Of a stretch of DNA of 64,000 bases, positions 1 through 15,000 are shown in pieces. The number at the start of each line of letters is the position of its first letter. Position 1 is the stretch's first letter. The DNA is from Bugula neritina (taxonomy: Eukaryota > Bryozoa > Gymnolaemata > Cheilostomatida > Bugulidae): contig OZ037767.1 in NCBI GenBank assembly GCA_964035545.1, forward strand, positions 4,711,680 to 4,775,679, given 5' to 3'. The position numbers and the translations under genes are program-made. The notes beneath the pieces were generated by a model. It made no database searches, had not been told where the DNA came from, and saw nothing but the letters and a program-made list of their open reading frames with translations.

Positions 1-3000
1 CCTAGGGCTATCTCCATCTCTCCACTACTACACCTAAATGTTCAAGTTCTCAGCAATAATATTAATGGCAGAAAACAGAAATGGTTAGCAAATCTATGCA
101 TATGTAGAACACTTTCCTTCCTATGTCATATAATCTATTAACCTAATGTACATACACTTATGCTAAGTAGATTCAGTAAATATCAAGCCTGCTAAGATGC
201 AGAAGATTTCTTCATGTGATCAAAATAAAAACTGTTTTAACAGTTCATCACAAATTTATAAGTTGAATGATTTCACTAGTAAGATAAACTATCTCAATAG
301 ATTACCTCAAGAGCTGCATTCTCTGGTCTCGGAGGTTTCATTCCTGGGAAGAGATCGTCTAGCAGACTCTCAAAAAGAGGCACGTCTTCTGCTATAAACT
401 TGGGCAAGTTGGCATCTCGCAGAGAGTGGATGAGGATGTAGGACTCCTCCAGTTCAGGAGTGAGCTTCGATCCATGTGACGATGAGTCATCAGATGAGTT
501 AGGTGCACTATAAGTACAGAAGTAGTAGGGAGCTTGTTTAAATTAAGTGGAAGTTAAAAAACAACTCAAATTAGACAACTTTAGATTATTGGTACAACTT
601 GGTATAAATTGCACGATATAAGAAGGTACAGTTGTTGCATAAACACAGCATGTTGAGTTAAACAAGACAAACCTTCAATGATAAACCTTTTTAGATATTT
701 TTAAATGCTTTTGGTCATCACAAAAGATATCTTTACAATAATATACTATATTGACTAAAATCAACTGTTTCAATATTCCTAACAATGCTAAATAAAAGAA
801 AGCCTCTAATTTCTGTTGATTACACATAAGATTGTGGTTTAAATCCCCCGCAGAAAAAATCAAAAACCAATTCAGCAACCCTACAAGGCTACAAAACTAA
901 CCCAGTATAAATAACTTGAGATGCCTGCCCCTTCCTGTGACCAGCCATGACCAAGATAGACTTGATGGCTCTCATACCAAAGTCGTAGTGGTCCTGCTGA
1001 GAGAGCTGCGTACTGGCCAGCTGGTACAAGTTCACTATCTTCTTAGATAGTGCTTTGGCTGACCGGAAACCTGGCGCAAAAGCCATCAACAAAAATATTG
1101 TAGCCAACATTTGAGCAGACAGTTGCCAGCTTTGTAGGAATGTGTGAAGAGTAGATGTAAAATATTACAATGACAAAACTCTAATGTGTATAAGCAAATA
1201 CAGATCATAATAAAAATTTCCTGTAATAAATTCAACATTAGAGTGCATATGTATCAACAGGTGTGGTATTCACATGTGAAATATGTTGAAAATATGCAAT
1301 TTGATGTTATTATACATTTTAAAATTGCAACAGTGTTATGTTACAACTACAAGCGTATCATGTAAGCAATAATTTACTTTAAATAAGCTGAATCATATCT
1401 TTTTACCAAAATTAACCAGAACAGCAAAATTTAAACAGCTGTCTTTAAAGATTTATGACAAATAATTCTATTACAACCAATTAAAATAATGAAGCTTAAA
1501 TATTATTGCCTAAAACAATAAAATATTGATAATGGTCACTTCAACTATATTAGCCGTATATATAGCATGATATACACAACTATGTGACTGACCTTCTGAG
1601 AATAGCATGATCTCTGCAATGAGAGCATAGTTGGGGACCATCATAGCCACAGGTCTAAACAGAGACTTCAGGTTGTCTGGCAACTCCACACGGCCCGCAT
1701 ATCTGTGCATTTTATAAAATAGTAGGACACATTTGTGTACAGCGAATATGTAAGTATTATTCCTATTAACATTATTTCATTTATAAATAAATTTAATATT
1801 TTTGATGTTTTGATTATATTCATACAGTAGAAGGCAACATACGTGGGGTTCATTGTGATGAAATAACCACAAGTAGGATTTAGTCTGATTTCTCGACCTT
1901 CAAACAAGAACCTCGGGGCGGTACTATCCTTAGCCGTCTTTATGGTGTGAATCTGTTGGGCAACTACAGACAGGACTTCAATGTCTATCCTGTTGAACTC
2001 ATCAAAACAGCACCAGGAGCCAGACTGGGAGAGACCAGAAAAGAACTTCCCGAGCATCTGTCAACAATAAACAAGTCAGTGGAAACACCAAACAAGCAAA
2101 TGACATATGTCATACTAAAAGCATTACACTGTGCATTATACCATATACTCTGCAGCATATACTGTAAGATAGTATAGTATATAATATACACTATACTATA
2201 TACTATACATTATATCACATACTATGCAGCATATACTATATAATATAATATACACTATATGCACTATACTATGTATACCAGATAGTATACTATACAGTAT
2301 ACAGTATACAGTATACACTATACTACATTATATATACCGCATACCATACACTATATTATATGCTATACAGTATATACTACACAGCAAAATAAGTATATTA
2401 AAGCAAACAAATTATCAAATAATATAAGCAATAAGCACCGACCTTGTAATCCAGTCCTTCTGAACAGTTAAAGACGACACATTGTTTCCCCAAAGACTAT
2501 AAATAGAATAGTAGTCATACAATATAATTACCATAAAATTTATTTAAATTATATGAAAAGTTCCTTTAGTTTAATTTCTAAGGTGAGAAACAAACTTAGC
2601 CTGTTTTCCATCAATTGACCTACATACTAATAGTTCAATAGCACTAAAAAGAAACATAAATTACATAAGAGTAGATGGCACCAGCGATACCTTAGCCAGA
2701 TCCTTTACAGTTTCAGTCTTGCCAGTACCGGCAGGGCCAGCAGGTGACCCACCAAGATGGAGGTGAAGGGCACCTGTTAGAGTGAGGTAGCACCTGTCAG
2801 TCAGAGGTGTCATGACCAGACGAGGTGAGCAGCCGAGATACTCGTAGCCGTACGTGAAGTTGGCGTCGCACTGTATCAGCTGACAGTCGTTCTTCTGCTC
2901 GTCCCACTCATATCTCAGTTGTCTAAAACACGTCACAGGGATTCACTTCCTGTCAGCACTTCCTGTTACTATCAGCACTTCCTGTTACTACCAACACTAA

Positions 3001-6000
3001 ATTTATTGCACTTCCACAACTAATAAATTAATATTTAACAATTACAATAACTGTTTCACTAATTAAACCAACAGTGAGATATGCTACAGTACCATTTCGA
3101 GATAGCTACTCTAAGTAATATCCAAAATAAACCGACTCAATAAAACTGTTCAAGCTCAAAGCAGGTGCCTAAAATAGTATAAATTAATTATTGCTGCAAG
3201 TTGGACATTTTAATCACAGCTTACAAATTTAATTGTTGCGCTCTGTACTTTTATTCATTATCATAGAGTTAATGATTAACAGTTTGAATTAATTTTTTTA
3301 AAATCGTTTTTGTAAATCAGACTACAAGTTTACACAGACTGTGTTTCTTCACAACATTTCAGTGGCATACCTGAGCCAATCAAAGTCCCTCTTATCAGTT
3401 ATGCCAGACTCAATGAGAGAGGTAACAATATCTCGATTGTGTACTTGTATAGTGAGCATAGCTTCCACACTCAGTCTCTTGTAGCTAATCAGGTCAGTAG
3501 ACACTAACTCTGTTAACTGATTGAGTATAGAGATCATTTCCTCCCTATACGTCTGCATAGCCTCAACACATTTGTAGTTGGCGAAACACTTGCACATTGC
3601 CTTGTTGAACATTATCTGGATCTGCAACAGAGGAAGTTTAACATTCGGCAAATTTTCTTCAAATATAATTTTATATACAAATTACTAATATTAGGACTTA
3701 GGAGCAGATAAATAACAAAAGTAACAATCCAGGCAATATTATAGTTGCATAAGATACTTCACAACACTTCTGTAAGTGAAGAATGTGACAACTCCAAAGT
3801 TCAAATTCAAAACACAGCTGAACAATGAAAGTTACTAGAAGGTAATTTACTTTTAAAAACAATATTAAGGTTTGCCAATACCATGGCTGACTACTGAGCA
3901 TTAATGAAATGCGTCTACAATAACATGATGCAGTTTTAACAAAACAGTGATTAGAATAAACAAATTATCAGTAGAGTATAAATAAAACGTAGTAATAGCA
4001 ATAAGCTACAAAAGAACAATAAGCGAAAATGGAGAGTTAGCAATAAGCGAAAATGGATAGTTAGATATAAGCTAGAATGTAGAGTTAGCATTAAGCTAGG
4101 ATGAAGAGCACTTACCACTGTGAGGACAACTTGACCTGGATGTTCCAGAACCCATTCTTTTAGTTCAGCACCCACCCAGCTAGCCAATCCACTCTTCAGG
4201 TGTCTACAAGTTAGAGACAATAGCTTACAACTCCCAACAACAATAGTAGTTTATATGATAATACATTGAGTAATCATAATGACTCACCTTTTAACACTGT
4301 CAAACATTCCCGTCTCCACAACCCCAAGCCAAGCTTCTACAGGTGGTCTTGCTCGTACATTTCTTACAAAGTAAACAACGAGTAGTATAAGGAATAGCAC
4401 CAATTTTTCAAAAAGAACTTTTGTAATTTTATACAATTTTCAAAACTTAAAGTTCTGTACAATATCATAGTTTTAAATGTTGTATATAGAAGCCTTCTTA
4501 AAAACTACCAAAGCACTTACTAACCTTTTCTTTTATTATTTCAGGCTAATGACAAAATATCAAATTTTGACAACTAGCTTACAATTTTACAATTATTATA
4601 GAATATAGCAAATTTTGCTTACTTTTCCAAATAATCTTTTACTTTATATCATATTACTATAGAATATAACATTATAAAATATTAATGAGGATGACCTACT
4701 TCGGCATAGGGAGTTGTTCTCCCTCAGCGGATCTCATACTTTTAACAGTAGGCGGCTGTCTGGGTACAACTTGTATGTCTAAAGAATGAACATTTGCAAA
4801 GCACTTGGCCAGATGGGGTTGTACCGCTTCAGGGTTCTTACTGTGGGCCAGGATGTCCAACAAATCGTCGTTAGACAGGAAGTAAAATCTTGGAAATACG
4901 AGTCGTTTTGTCTCAAGATAATCCTAAAGTTATAAACGAAAATTTCTTACTTTCCAATTTATAGAAATAAATTTGTTTACACATAAAATGCGTCAATTAA
5001 ACAATTCACAAAATATAGTCAAATTGTCAAAACTAAAACAGATGGTCAAAAAGGAACCATACAACATTCCAACTACAAGTGGCTAATTGTCAATTATTAT
5101 CAATAATTAATAATAACATAAATCTTTATTTAACGAGTTGTGTCTAATGCTGAATAGAAGCAAAAGTGCCATAATTTCTCGGCACTTCATACTTATAATA
5201 AAACAATTTTAAACTACTGATTAAAACTACAATAGACTTTATTCAAAGAAACTATAAAAAACAACAAATATTATCAGGTATATGAGCTTTAATTACTTCT
5301 ATTGATTTTATAACCAACTTAAGTGACCTTTGAACTTTGGTTACATCTAATGACATTATAGGCAACCTATGAACTCACCCTTGATCCTTCACTTACCTCT
5401 AGACACTTGTGGATCTTTTCCAAGCTGGTGTTAGAAGACTGCAGCATCTCAAGAACTCCTGGTGCTGTCCCGGCCTTAAGTGCATTGGGTCTGTCCACTG
5501 TGCGTCTCATCAGATCCCTCCACGACTTATCAACATTGGTGAACAGTTTCGACTCAGTCGGCAATTGTCTCTACACAATATGAATACACAGTCTCTACAC
5601 AATATAAATACAGAATCTCTACACAATATAAATACAGAGTCTCTCCACAATATAAATACAGAGTCTCTACACAATATGAATACACAGTCTGTACACAACC
5701 AAATACAGAATCTCTACATAACCAAAAACAGAGTCTTTACATAACCGAGTGAGAAATATTAAGATATGTTGAATATTGAGCATTAGTTACGGTTAACCAG
5801 AACTTCGACACATCAAAGTAGTTTCACAGCTTGGTTGTTTAAATTAACCACTTTAATACTTTGTCATAAATGGGAAGGTAGGTTAACTGATCACTTAACA
5901 GAGTTATATATACAAAAAATAGCATACATTAAAAGTCTCATAAACTTGACTTCAGTTTATACCTGAATATCAGGATTACTGAATATCTGCTCGAGATAGA

Positions 6001-9000
6001 GCCAGTTCCGCTGGCAGTTCATCCATTCATCTAGAGTTCTGGCAAAAAGTGTGAGTCGTCTTTCCCAGTCATCGACCTGAAAGAGAGATTACTCCTTTTA
6101 ATACATACATATCTCACTGCTATATATAAATTATTAGGCATTATATGTGTATTAACTAATAAAGAATCTGTTGTAAACCCAAGAAAATTATTATATCAAT
6201 GACAATAAGCACTACCAACAAGTTTTAAGTGACTCAATCTTGAGTTGTTTGCAGAAGAGCGAGTTATTCGTTTTTTCAAAAATGAAAGAATATATTTTAA
6301 AGTTCAGCCCCAGGCCCTAGTATTTTGTGTTGTTAGTAATTTGTAAAACAGTTCAAAATTTACTTGCTGTCTGCTACAAAGAACAAAGAGAAGAGAAGCC
6401 GGGCGTACCTGTGTCTTTATAGGAGTGACGTATCTGGAGCCCCTGATGGTGCCGATGGTAACTTGGCTCTCTTCCAACAGAGCCATGATGTCATCGGCAG
6501 CGCTGATAATATGAGTATCTCTGGCCTGGTGAGCCACAAACCTGAAGTCCGTACTCTGCCACAGGGCTATCACCTGCACATCATCACAACAGTTACTAAT
6601 AGTAAACACTACTTATTGTAAGAGTCACTAGAGATGAAACTGTAAAAATTTCTGCCCCCACTGGAATTCGAATTATTGTATGGCTATTCAATCATATATT
6701 TATGCTATTTTACTCATGTTACTTTATATTTACACGTCACTTTTTGTACTAAAGTAAAGATGTAGTTTGGTAACCCAAACGCATACTGAGTGAGCATACT
6801 GTAAAAACCTCGGCTTTCACCAAGAATAGAACTGCATACCTCCAACTTACAAGCCAACGTACTAACCATTACACTATGGGGGCTACTAGGGATCTCAACA
6901 CCACAGTAATCGTAACAGAACTGATAATATATTCACCCGTATGACATAATATTCAATAACCATAATTACTCATTAATAAGCTTGGTGTAAAATGTTTATT
7001 ACTAAGCATAAATATGTAAATAACAAAAACATTTCCCACCTTTTGTAGCATAGTTTCTAGAGTAGCTTCATTAGAGGCGGTGGTTGATATGTCTTGGATC
7101 TTAGTCTTGTGCTTATAGATCTTCATCTCCATCAGGTTACCCAGAGTAAAGGCTTGACCTCGCGGGATCTGTCGTCCAATCAGAGTCTCAATCTCAGTCC
7201 AGTGACGAGCCCGTAGTGAAGGGTTGCGCAGAGATACAATGACAGGCATACCTGCAACGTGACAACATATCAACACCTGGAAAATGTTTCAGCATTACCC
7301 AACATTTTAGACACATAAGCTTCATGAAACACGTATTGAAAAGCTGGAGTTACACACTGAAAGATAATTAAATGACAAAAAAAAAGAATAAATGGCTACC
7401 TTGTTTGAAATCAGTCACTCTGTGTTTGAGGTTGGGCACAACATCATTGGTAGGCAGACCTAAAAATAAAATCAGCTCAAAAGGTTGAATAGATATAAAT
7501 AAATACTGTATGCTGTATATAAAGACACCTTCCAAACTTACACTACATGTCAAGAAGCAACTTTATTATACATTTGAATGTTGATAACTCAAAATTATAA
7601 CATTTCTTACTTTTTTTCTTTTTGTTAACCCCCAACTGGCTATCTACTAATCAATTTGCACAATCACTACATGTTTAAATATTTTATCATTACTCTCAGT
7701 ACAATGCTTATAGTAAGTAGTGCCATGTTTATAGTGAATAATGCCATGTTTAGAGTGCTACATCGATCTGGGAGGCCATACAACAATTAGGAATATTAAA
7801 TGAATAAAAAAACATAATGTTGTTTGTTTAACATGGCCAGAATTTATAAATTGCTAATTTGCAGTTTATAATTAGCATTGTTTGTGTAGAAATTATTCAT
7901 TTGTTGCAAGAGTCACATCAAAACACAGAAGATCAAAAGAAACTTAACACCTAAAAAGAAACTTAACACAAAATAGTAGACAGCAGATGAATAATAGGAA
8001 TTGTCAAACCTTTTTCCAGCATATAAACAGTTTGAGTGAATCTGTTGACATTCTTCTGCAGACTCTCAACGTTTAGCTGATCAAATGTTGTGGCCGTCCA
8101 CTCCTCCACCAACTTAGTTAGTTCCTCGGACGACTCCCACAGCAGACGACGCAATGTCAGGTCTCGCTCTATCTCCCCGAGTTCACTCTGTACAACATGC
8201 GCTTTAACCCCCTCGTCTCTGTCCAGCAAAATGTATTCTCTACCAAAAACATAAATTGTTATAAAATAAATACAAATGTCCATTAAAATATCTGTTTGAA
8301 TCTTAGGTGTAAAATCGCTTTTATCAAATGTTACAAGTATGCTGTTACATAACATAGAAAACTGCATGGAAACAAATTCATTGCTTTCAAACTTTTGGTA
8401 AGATCTGCTTGCTTTGGCTCAGTTTGGTTGCCAGCTTGTGTCATTCCACTAAGGTGTATTGCTATAATTATGTCAAGTTAACTATCAGTATTATAAAAAT
8501 AAATTACTTGTGCAAGAAAGAAAAAAATATTAATTGGAGTGATTAATTCAAATTAGCAAATTAATGGTAATACTATATGAAGTAACAAAGAGTATATCAC
8601 TCATATTTTTATGCATACTATCACAGAAGCCAAACACGATTATTGTTTTATTTCCATTTACTAAAATAATTATAATATTTTTAATTATAATATTATTTAA
8701 ACTAATTTTACAAGCGCATCCAACTTACTCAGCCTTCTTGGAGGAAGCCAAAGATGTTCCAAACCTCTCCTGGTAATTAGCATAGTTTCTCACTTTAGTG
8801 GACAAACTCTGAACCTCGTCTTGTAAACCTATACAAAATAAAATATACAAACTATTGAGGAGCACCTCACAAAATACCATAAAAGTAATTTTATGCTGAA
8901 TAAAGTTGTCTAAATTACAGTTCAAACTTTGTGACATGATATCACGTAGCAATGTAGGGTGAGCTGTGTATATGATGTAGTATGTAAGGATACACCTCAT

Positions 9001-12000
9001 ACTGCAAGGTATTTTAGATCATCACAAACAAACGCTTTTTGACTTGCTAGAAGATATAAATTTTACTTCACATCTATATTTATGATTATGCAATAACTTA
9101 AAATATTTATGAAAATAAATCCAGTGCATCAAAACATCTGTACAGGAAAAAATCCACAGATATACAATAAAATTCCTACTACCAGACATGTGATAGGATG
9201 TATCAAACACAACACCAGACACAACATCAGACACAATATTATAGGCAATATCAGACACGATATCATATACATCATACACAATGTTAGACACAAGGTAAGA
9301 TACATCAAATACAAGATCAGACACAACATCAGACACAAGAGCAGACACAAGATCAGACACAATATCAGACACAATAGACACAATATGACACAACATCAGA
9401 CACAACATTAGACGCAACATCACACGCAAGATCAGACGCGAGTTCAGAAACTATAAGTCTAGAGACAAACTGTTGCTCACTTTTTATACGTTCCAAAGCT
9501 ACCAGACTCATGGTCTCAGAACTTATCAGCAAGGGATCTCTGACTACATTCTTCAAGGTCATCAGATGAAATCTAGTTTCTCGTATTAATGAGTTCAAGT
9601 CTGAGCTGAATATTCGGATATTCTCTTCCTTTTTAGCCTCGCAGTAAAGTATAGTTGACTAAAAGGCAAGCAGAGCAATTCAATATTCATCTCATTTACA
9701 CCAGGTTTAAAATGAAACATTCAAGAAGGATTATTCAATGCCGAAACACTATATAACTATATTACACAAGGCTAGTGTTTAAAATATATGCGGAGGCATT
9801 GATATTATTGGTTGTATAATAAGCCCTAAACTTTGGTACCATGTATCTTGGAAAATGAACACTGATGGTAAGGAAAACTTAAAAATAAAATCCTATTTTA
9901 TTACCATATTTATAATAAATATAGTCACTATACAATATAAAATACAAGATAGAAACAGAATAGAATATAGTAGTTATAATCAACTCAACACATGGATACT
10001 GCATTAAATTTTGTATTTGAGACTAATATACCAATGCCAGCATAATTCTCATGTGACCTTAAAGCAAGAAAATTAGCAAATACACAGTAAATTATCCTGT
10101 ATTCTTTGGCCATTTGATGTCTAACCTAGGAACTAGTTGCCAAGACTATTAACGACGCAATACTATCAAATCCTACTCCACACAAACAACTTAAACAAAA
10201 TAAAGATCTCACTTTGAGATGCTGGAAACTCGGCGCCAATGTTTGGTAAAGAGCAAAGTCTTCTGGGTGAACATTCACATCAAACTCCTTAGAGATGGTG
10301 TACAATCTAGTCACAACATTAAACTCTCTCTCTAGTGTGGGCATGTCTGCCACCATCCTACTTAGATAGCTCAGGTGCTCCACAAAGGCATCTACAGTCT
10401 CAGGGGTGAAGTCCAGACGTTTACTCGAGCTCTAAAATAAAATACAATTTCATTCTTACTTAATTTAAAAATAACTAGCTCAGAAAATATGATATTGAAC
10501 ATGCATATACATATAATAATAAAATAGCACAACATAATATATATAATATAACATTTAACATAATATAATTCAATATGCACAAAAAATTTGTATCAACATA
10601 ATGTCCCCTAATAAATCACTAGTGATTAAAGTTTTAATGTTTAGGGTCAGCAACTACAATTTTATTATTTTGAGCCCAAACATTTGGTCATCCCCTCAAT
10701 CACAGGTCTGGAGTAAATTTATAGAACTGGTTTTTGTAATATGCTGACCTTTATAATAGTGAGCAGTTCATCATTTTTCTTCTTAGCAACCACAGGCAGC
10801 TTGTTGTTGATTGCTTTGATAACAGCAGACGGATAGGGAAGACAACTCTGAGAGAACTCTTCAGCACAGAGGTCCATCATTCCAATTCTTCTCTTCTTAA
10901 TCATCTTCTTCATTTGGTTTATCTAGCGCAAGAATGGAGATGAGACAACACATACTATTGGCCACTTCATTTATCTAGCATAGGAATGGAGATAAGACAA
11001 CACATACTATTGCTCAATTGGTTTATCTAGCACATGAAAGAGATGAGAAAACGCATACTATTGGATATTTTAGTCATTTAAAAACACTAATTTTTATCAC
11101 TATACAAGACTAGAAAGCTGAAATACTATAAAAAATTGTGTGAAGCAACCTTTCACCAAATAATTTGTCACCTCTATAATATTAGAAAGTTAAAATATGT
11201 TGCTTTCTCCATAATAATTTAAACAAACTAGCATGATAAGTTGTTTCGTTTTGGAAAGCAAAAGAAATAAATCTAATAAAAACTACTCAATAAAAACTAG
11301 TTGAGCATTCTATTAATAGAATAGATAATTTTAGCTTAGTTTTTCACAACCAGACACCTGCTCAGTATGAGTCTTGAGAGACTGCTGGAAATCATCTGTC
11401 CCCCACGTCTTCTGCTCCATCATGGTGTTGATGTCTGTTCGTCTGGCGTGGTCAACCATCAGACAGTACCTGGAATACTCCTGAAACAGATTAATGACTG
11501 CCTCTCACAATAAGTTACCAAGTAGCGGTGAACTGACTACTCTCATATTATCAGTATAAATTTTCAGCTGCACACAACAGGCACATGAGAGAAGACAACT
11601 ACCACACCTTAAAGTTCCATTATCTGCAAGTCAAGTGCATGTGTTCAGTATAAAGGTGACATTAAAACTGTGTATCATTCTAAACTGTTGAGTGCCATTA
11701 TGACATAACACAAAATTGTATTACCGGATTGCATGGTAGTGAAGTCATAGGTATAAAAAAGTGAGTAACTATATTGTAGTCTGTCATTAATGTGATGTCA
11801 TTACATTGGAGTACACCTTTATTGTGATCTCATTACCCTGGAGTACACCGTTATTGTGACATCATTACATTGGAGTACACCTTTATTGTGATGTCATTAC
11901 ACTGGAGTACACCTTTATTGTGATGTCATTACACTGAAGTACACCTTTATTGTGATGTCATTACACTGGAGTACACCTTTATTGTGATGTCATTACACTG

Positions 12001-15000
12001 GAGTACACCTTTATTGTGATGTCATTACATTGGAGTACACCTTTATTGTGATGTCACTACCTTAGAATAGGCTATTATTTCATCCAGGACATCGTCCATA
12101 CAGTCATGCAACTCTTGCTCCATATCCTCGTACTCCGGGTCATCAGAAAACAGCTGATGTATATCCGGGTAGATCGGCTTGAGGTCATCGTCAGCGTCAA
12201 GGAAATCTTCAGGGTCAACAGAGTTCAACTTGAGGTCAAATCGAGGATTAGAGCAGAAGACGGAGAGCTTTGGATCTTCTTGTAATGACTCATATGCACC
12301 TGAAGTATTGCGTTCACAAGTTTTTCTAAATTAAATGTCTTTCAAGGCCTAACAATTTATTGTTATACAAGTAAAATATAAATCACCGAAGACAGGGACT
12401 TATGATATTATTTCTATAGCATGGGAGGACAAATCTCTTCACTAAATGCTGTATCAGGGATACATGACACCTAAACAATGCCTTTTTGAATATCTTTGTC
12501 CTACTACATTCTATTTGTACAGAATGCTAACCTCTATGTCTAGCAGAAAAAAGTAAGTATTAAACTTTTTCATGATGTAAAAAATGTTAGATATCTGAAA
12601 CAAATACTCAACCCCTATATAGAGCCTAAACTAGAATATATTACAACTACATAAATGTTACTCATAAATTATACGATACTATATTACATCTATATAGATA
12701 ATACTCACAAATCATACGGAATATATTACATCTATATAGATGTTACTCACAGATTGTGGAAGAAAACCCAGTGATTATGTCCTTCAGAGCAGCTCTGAAA
12801 CTTGCTGGCCCGGGAGAGAGAACGGCTTTGGTGGCTCCACTTTTATCCTGAGCAGGTCCAGTGTGTCTAGGAGTAACCTCCCCATACGCATAGTCAGTAG
12901 TTTCTATATCCAGCTCCTGAACCCCGTCCCCCTCGGAGTCAATTCCATCTTTATCCTCCCCTACTGAGGCTGAATCTTCTTCAGTCTCAATATCCTCCTC
13001 ATCCCCAAACAGAGACTCTAATTCAAACGTGTAAAAAGCCACAATGACACAACATCACTATATTATACTGATGTAACAACAACGATACCTCTGGTTGTTT
13101 TTATTAGCTTGCCGTTTAAAAGTATGCGATATATTTTAAACTGAAATTTCAATGGGTGTGATTACCATGCTGATGATAACAGCCATTGTACCTTTCTACC
13201 AACCTGCTGTTTCATAACTGAAAGTCAATAGTATCAGATAATTCATGTATGACAGCCAACACAGAGCTAGATTACATCATATGTTAAATATTTCATGGAA
13301 CTATTATTAAATTCCTACATAGTTGTAGTTTGCTATTAGTTGACATTTCATAGTAAATAATAAAATAACCAAAAATTCAGAAATATTAAACTACAGTCAG
13401 CATAACATATTGACCCACCTTCATCTTGTTCAATAGCAGAAGTGACTCGCTCAGGGAAGGTAACTCCCTTCCTGCCGGCAGTTGTGTTCATATGAGCGGC
13501 AGAAACGCTCCTCATGGCGGAGTGGAGCTCAGCTGAACGTCTGCTACTGACAGGAGATGCTGCCGCTGAAGGTTTAGTTGGAGTCAGAAGAATCATGGAC
13601 AATGAAAAGATTGGTTCCGGAATTTCTTCTATTATTTCTTGTTCGTGAACTTCTCGTAAAACCTGAAAAGTTTGTTATACAGTGTCGGTCAGCCTAAATA
13701 ACTCAAAGCACCAGATGTTAGAACTACCTGCTATCACTCAACAGCTTAAATTATAAAAATGAAACATAGGGAGTGTTAAATGCTTTTGTAATGTATATAG
13801 AATTTAACAGTATTTAAAGTTTTCGCTATGTAGCAAGCAGTGCAACAACAACTAGAAATTAAATTTTGGTTTGCAAGTAAAATAGCTGTCCAAACAAATT
13901 GTAATGTTAGAGTGTCAGCTAGAGTAACAGGGAAACAATTTAGACCAACAGACACTGAAAAAAATAAGAAGTAGCAATGCTAATGAAAAACAATAACAAA
14001 CATGTGTGTAAAAGTTGATTTATAACACAAACAATATTTTTCCTCCATCTTTATTTACCTATACACATTTATTACAACTAATTTTATTTTATAATAATAC
14101 CACCAAATAATTTCTAAATTGTTTAAATGCTGATATTATGTCCTATTAAAGTATTACAGAAAAAACATTAAAACTCCAAGCAAAACTCACATCTCCGGCG
14201 TCTGGTATAATGTGCTCCGATGGTGACTTTTCAAAGTTGAACACCGGCACACTGTACATTTCACCTTGACCTTTCTTCTTATAGAGACCAGGTTTTGACA
14301 CTGATGTAGACTTGGTGTTGGGAGTCAGGAATCCATCTGGAGACACGACAGTGATGGAAGAACTCAGATCTGTCCTGTCAGTTGAAATGAAAAACTTGTT
14401 AGAAAATAACGGTTTCGGTTTAACAATTTCTATAAGCAGGATTAGGAGCAGAGCCATTTGTCCAGTTTATTTGAATGTTAAACACAGTCAGGTAAGTTTG
14501 CATAAAAGCAGAGAAAAAAATCTTATTTTTTAATAGTTTGTTGTTTTTAACACAATGAGCCTGACTAAAATAAGAACAAAAATGAGCAAAAGAAACATCT
14601 AACAAAGTATTGAGTTATGCCAACAGCATTATATAAAGAGATAAGAGTAAAAAATTGAATTCGAGCAGTTTTAAAATTTAATGATAAAGAATGATTTTTC
14701 TTACATTTCTGGCTAGTTTAAACATGTGAAATCTTTTTTTATGTAAATTTTGAAATTTATTAGACAACACCATTACTAGACACTAACATGTCAAAGTGAA
14801 AACTAAATCTAATAAAAATATTGTGTGCAAGAATTAAACTTGTGTGTACAGTTAACTACAGCACAACAAACCATTTGGTGTGACAATTCTTTTTAAAATA
14901 AAGTTTTGATTCCTCTATAAATAAAAACTTTGGGCACATTTGACCTTAAAGTGTATAGCTAAAAAGTGTAAATATTTACAGATCTAATTAACAACAGCAA

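Noticed and set aside
902-1070. Alternative donors for this dynein exon at 916 (GT) or 929 (GC)
   Set aside because: 916 gives the wrong phase for exon 306-507; 929 needs a poor GC donor. GG|GTTAGT at 902 gives the correct phase.
5409-5744. Plus-strand 111-codon frame with repeated SLHNINTE
   Set aside because: Antisense shadow of dynein exon 5397-5570 continuing through the 24-bp minisatellite.
6805-6888. Functional tRNA gene
   Set aside because: Anticodon and acceptor stems do not pair.
9022-9598. Long open frames on both strands around 9.0-9.4 kb
   Set aside because: They are translations of the CAGACACAA-type tandem repeat; only 9481-9658 is a real exon.
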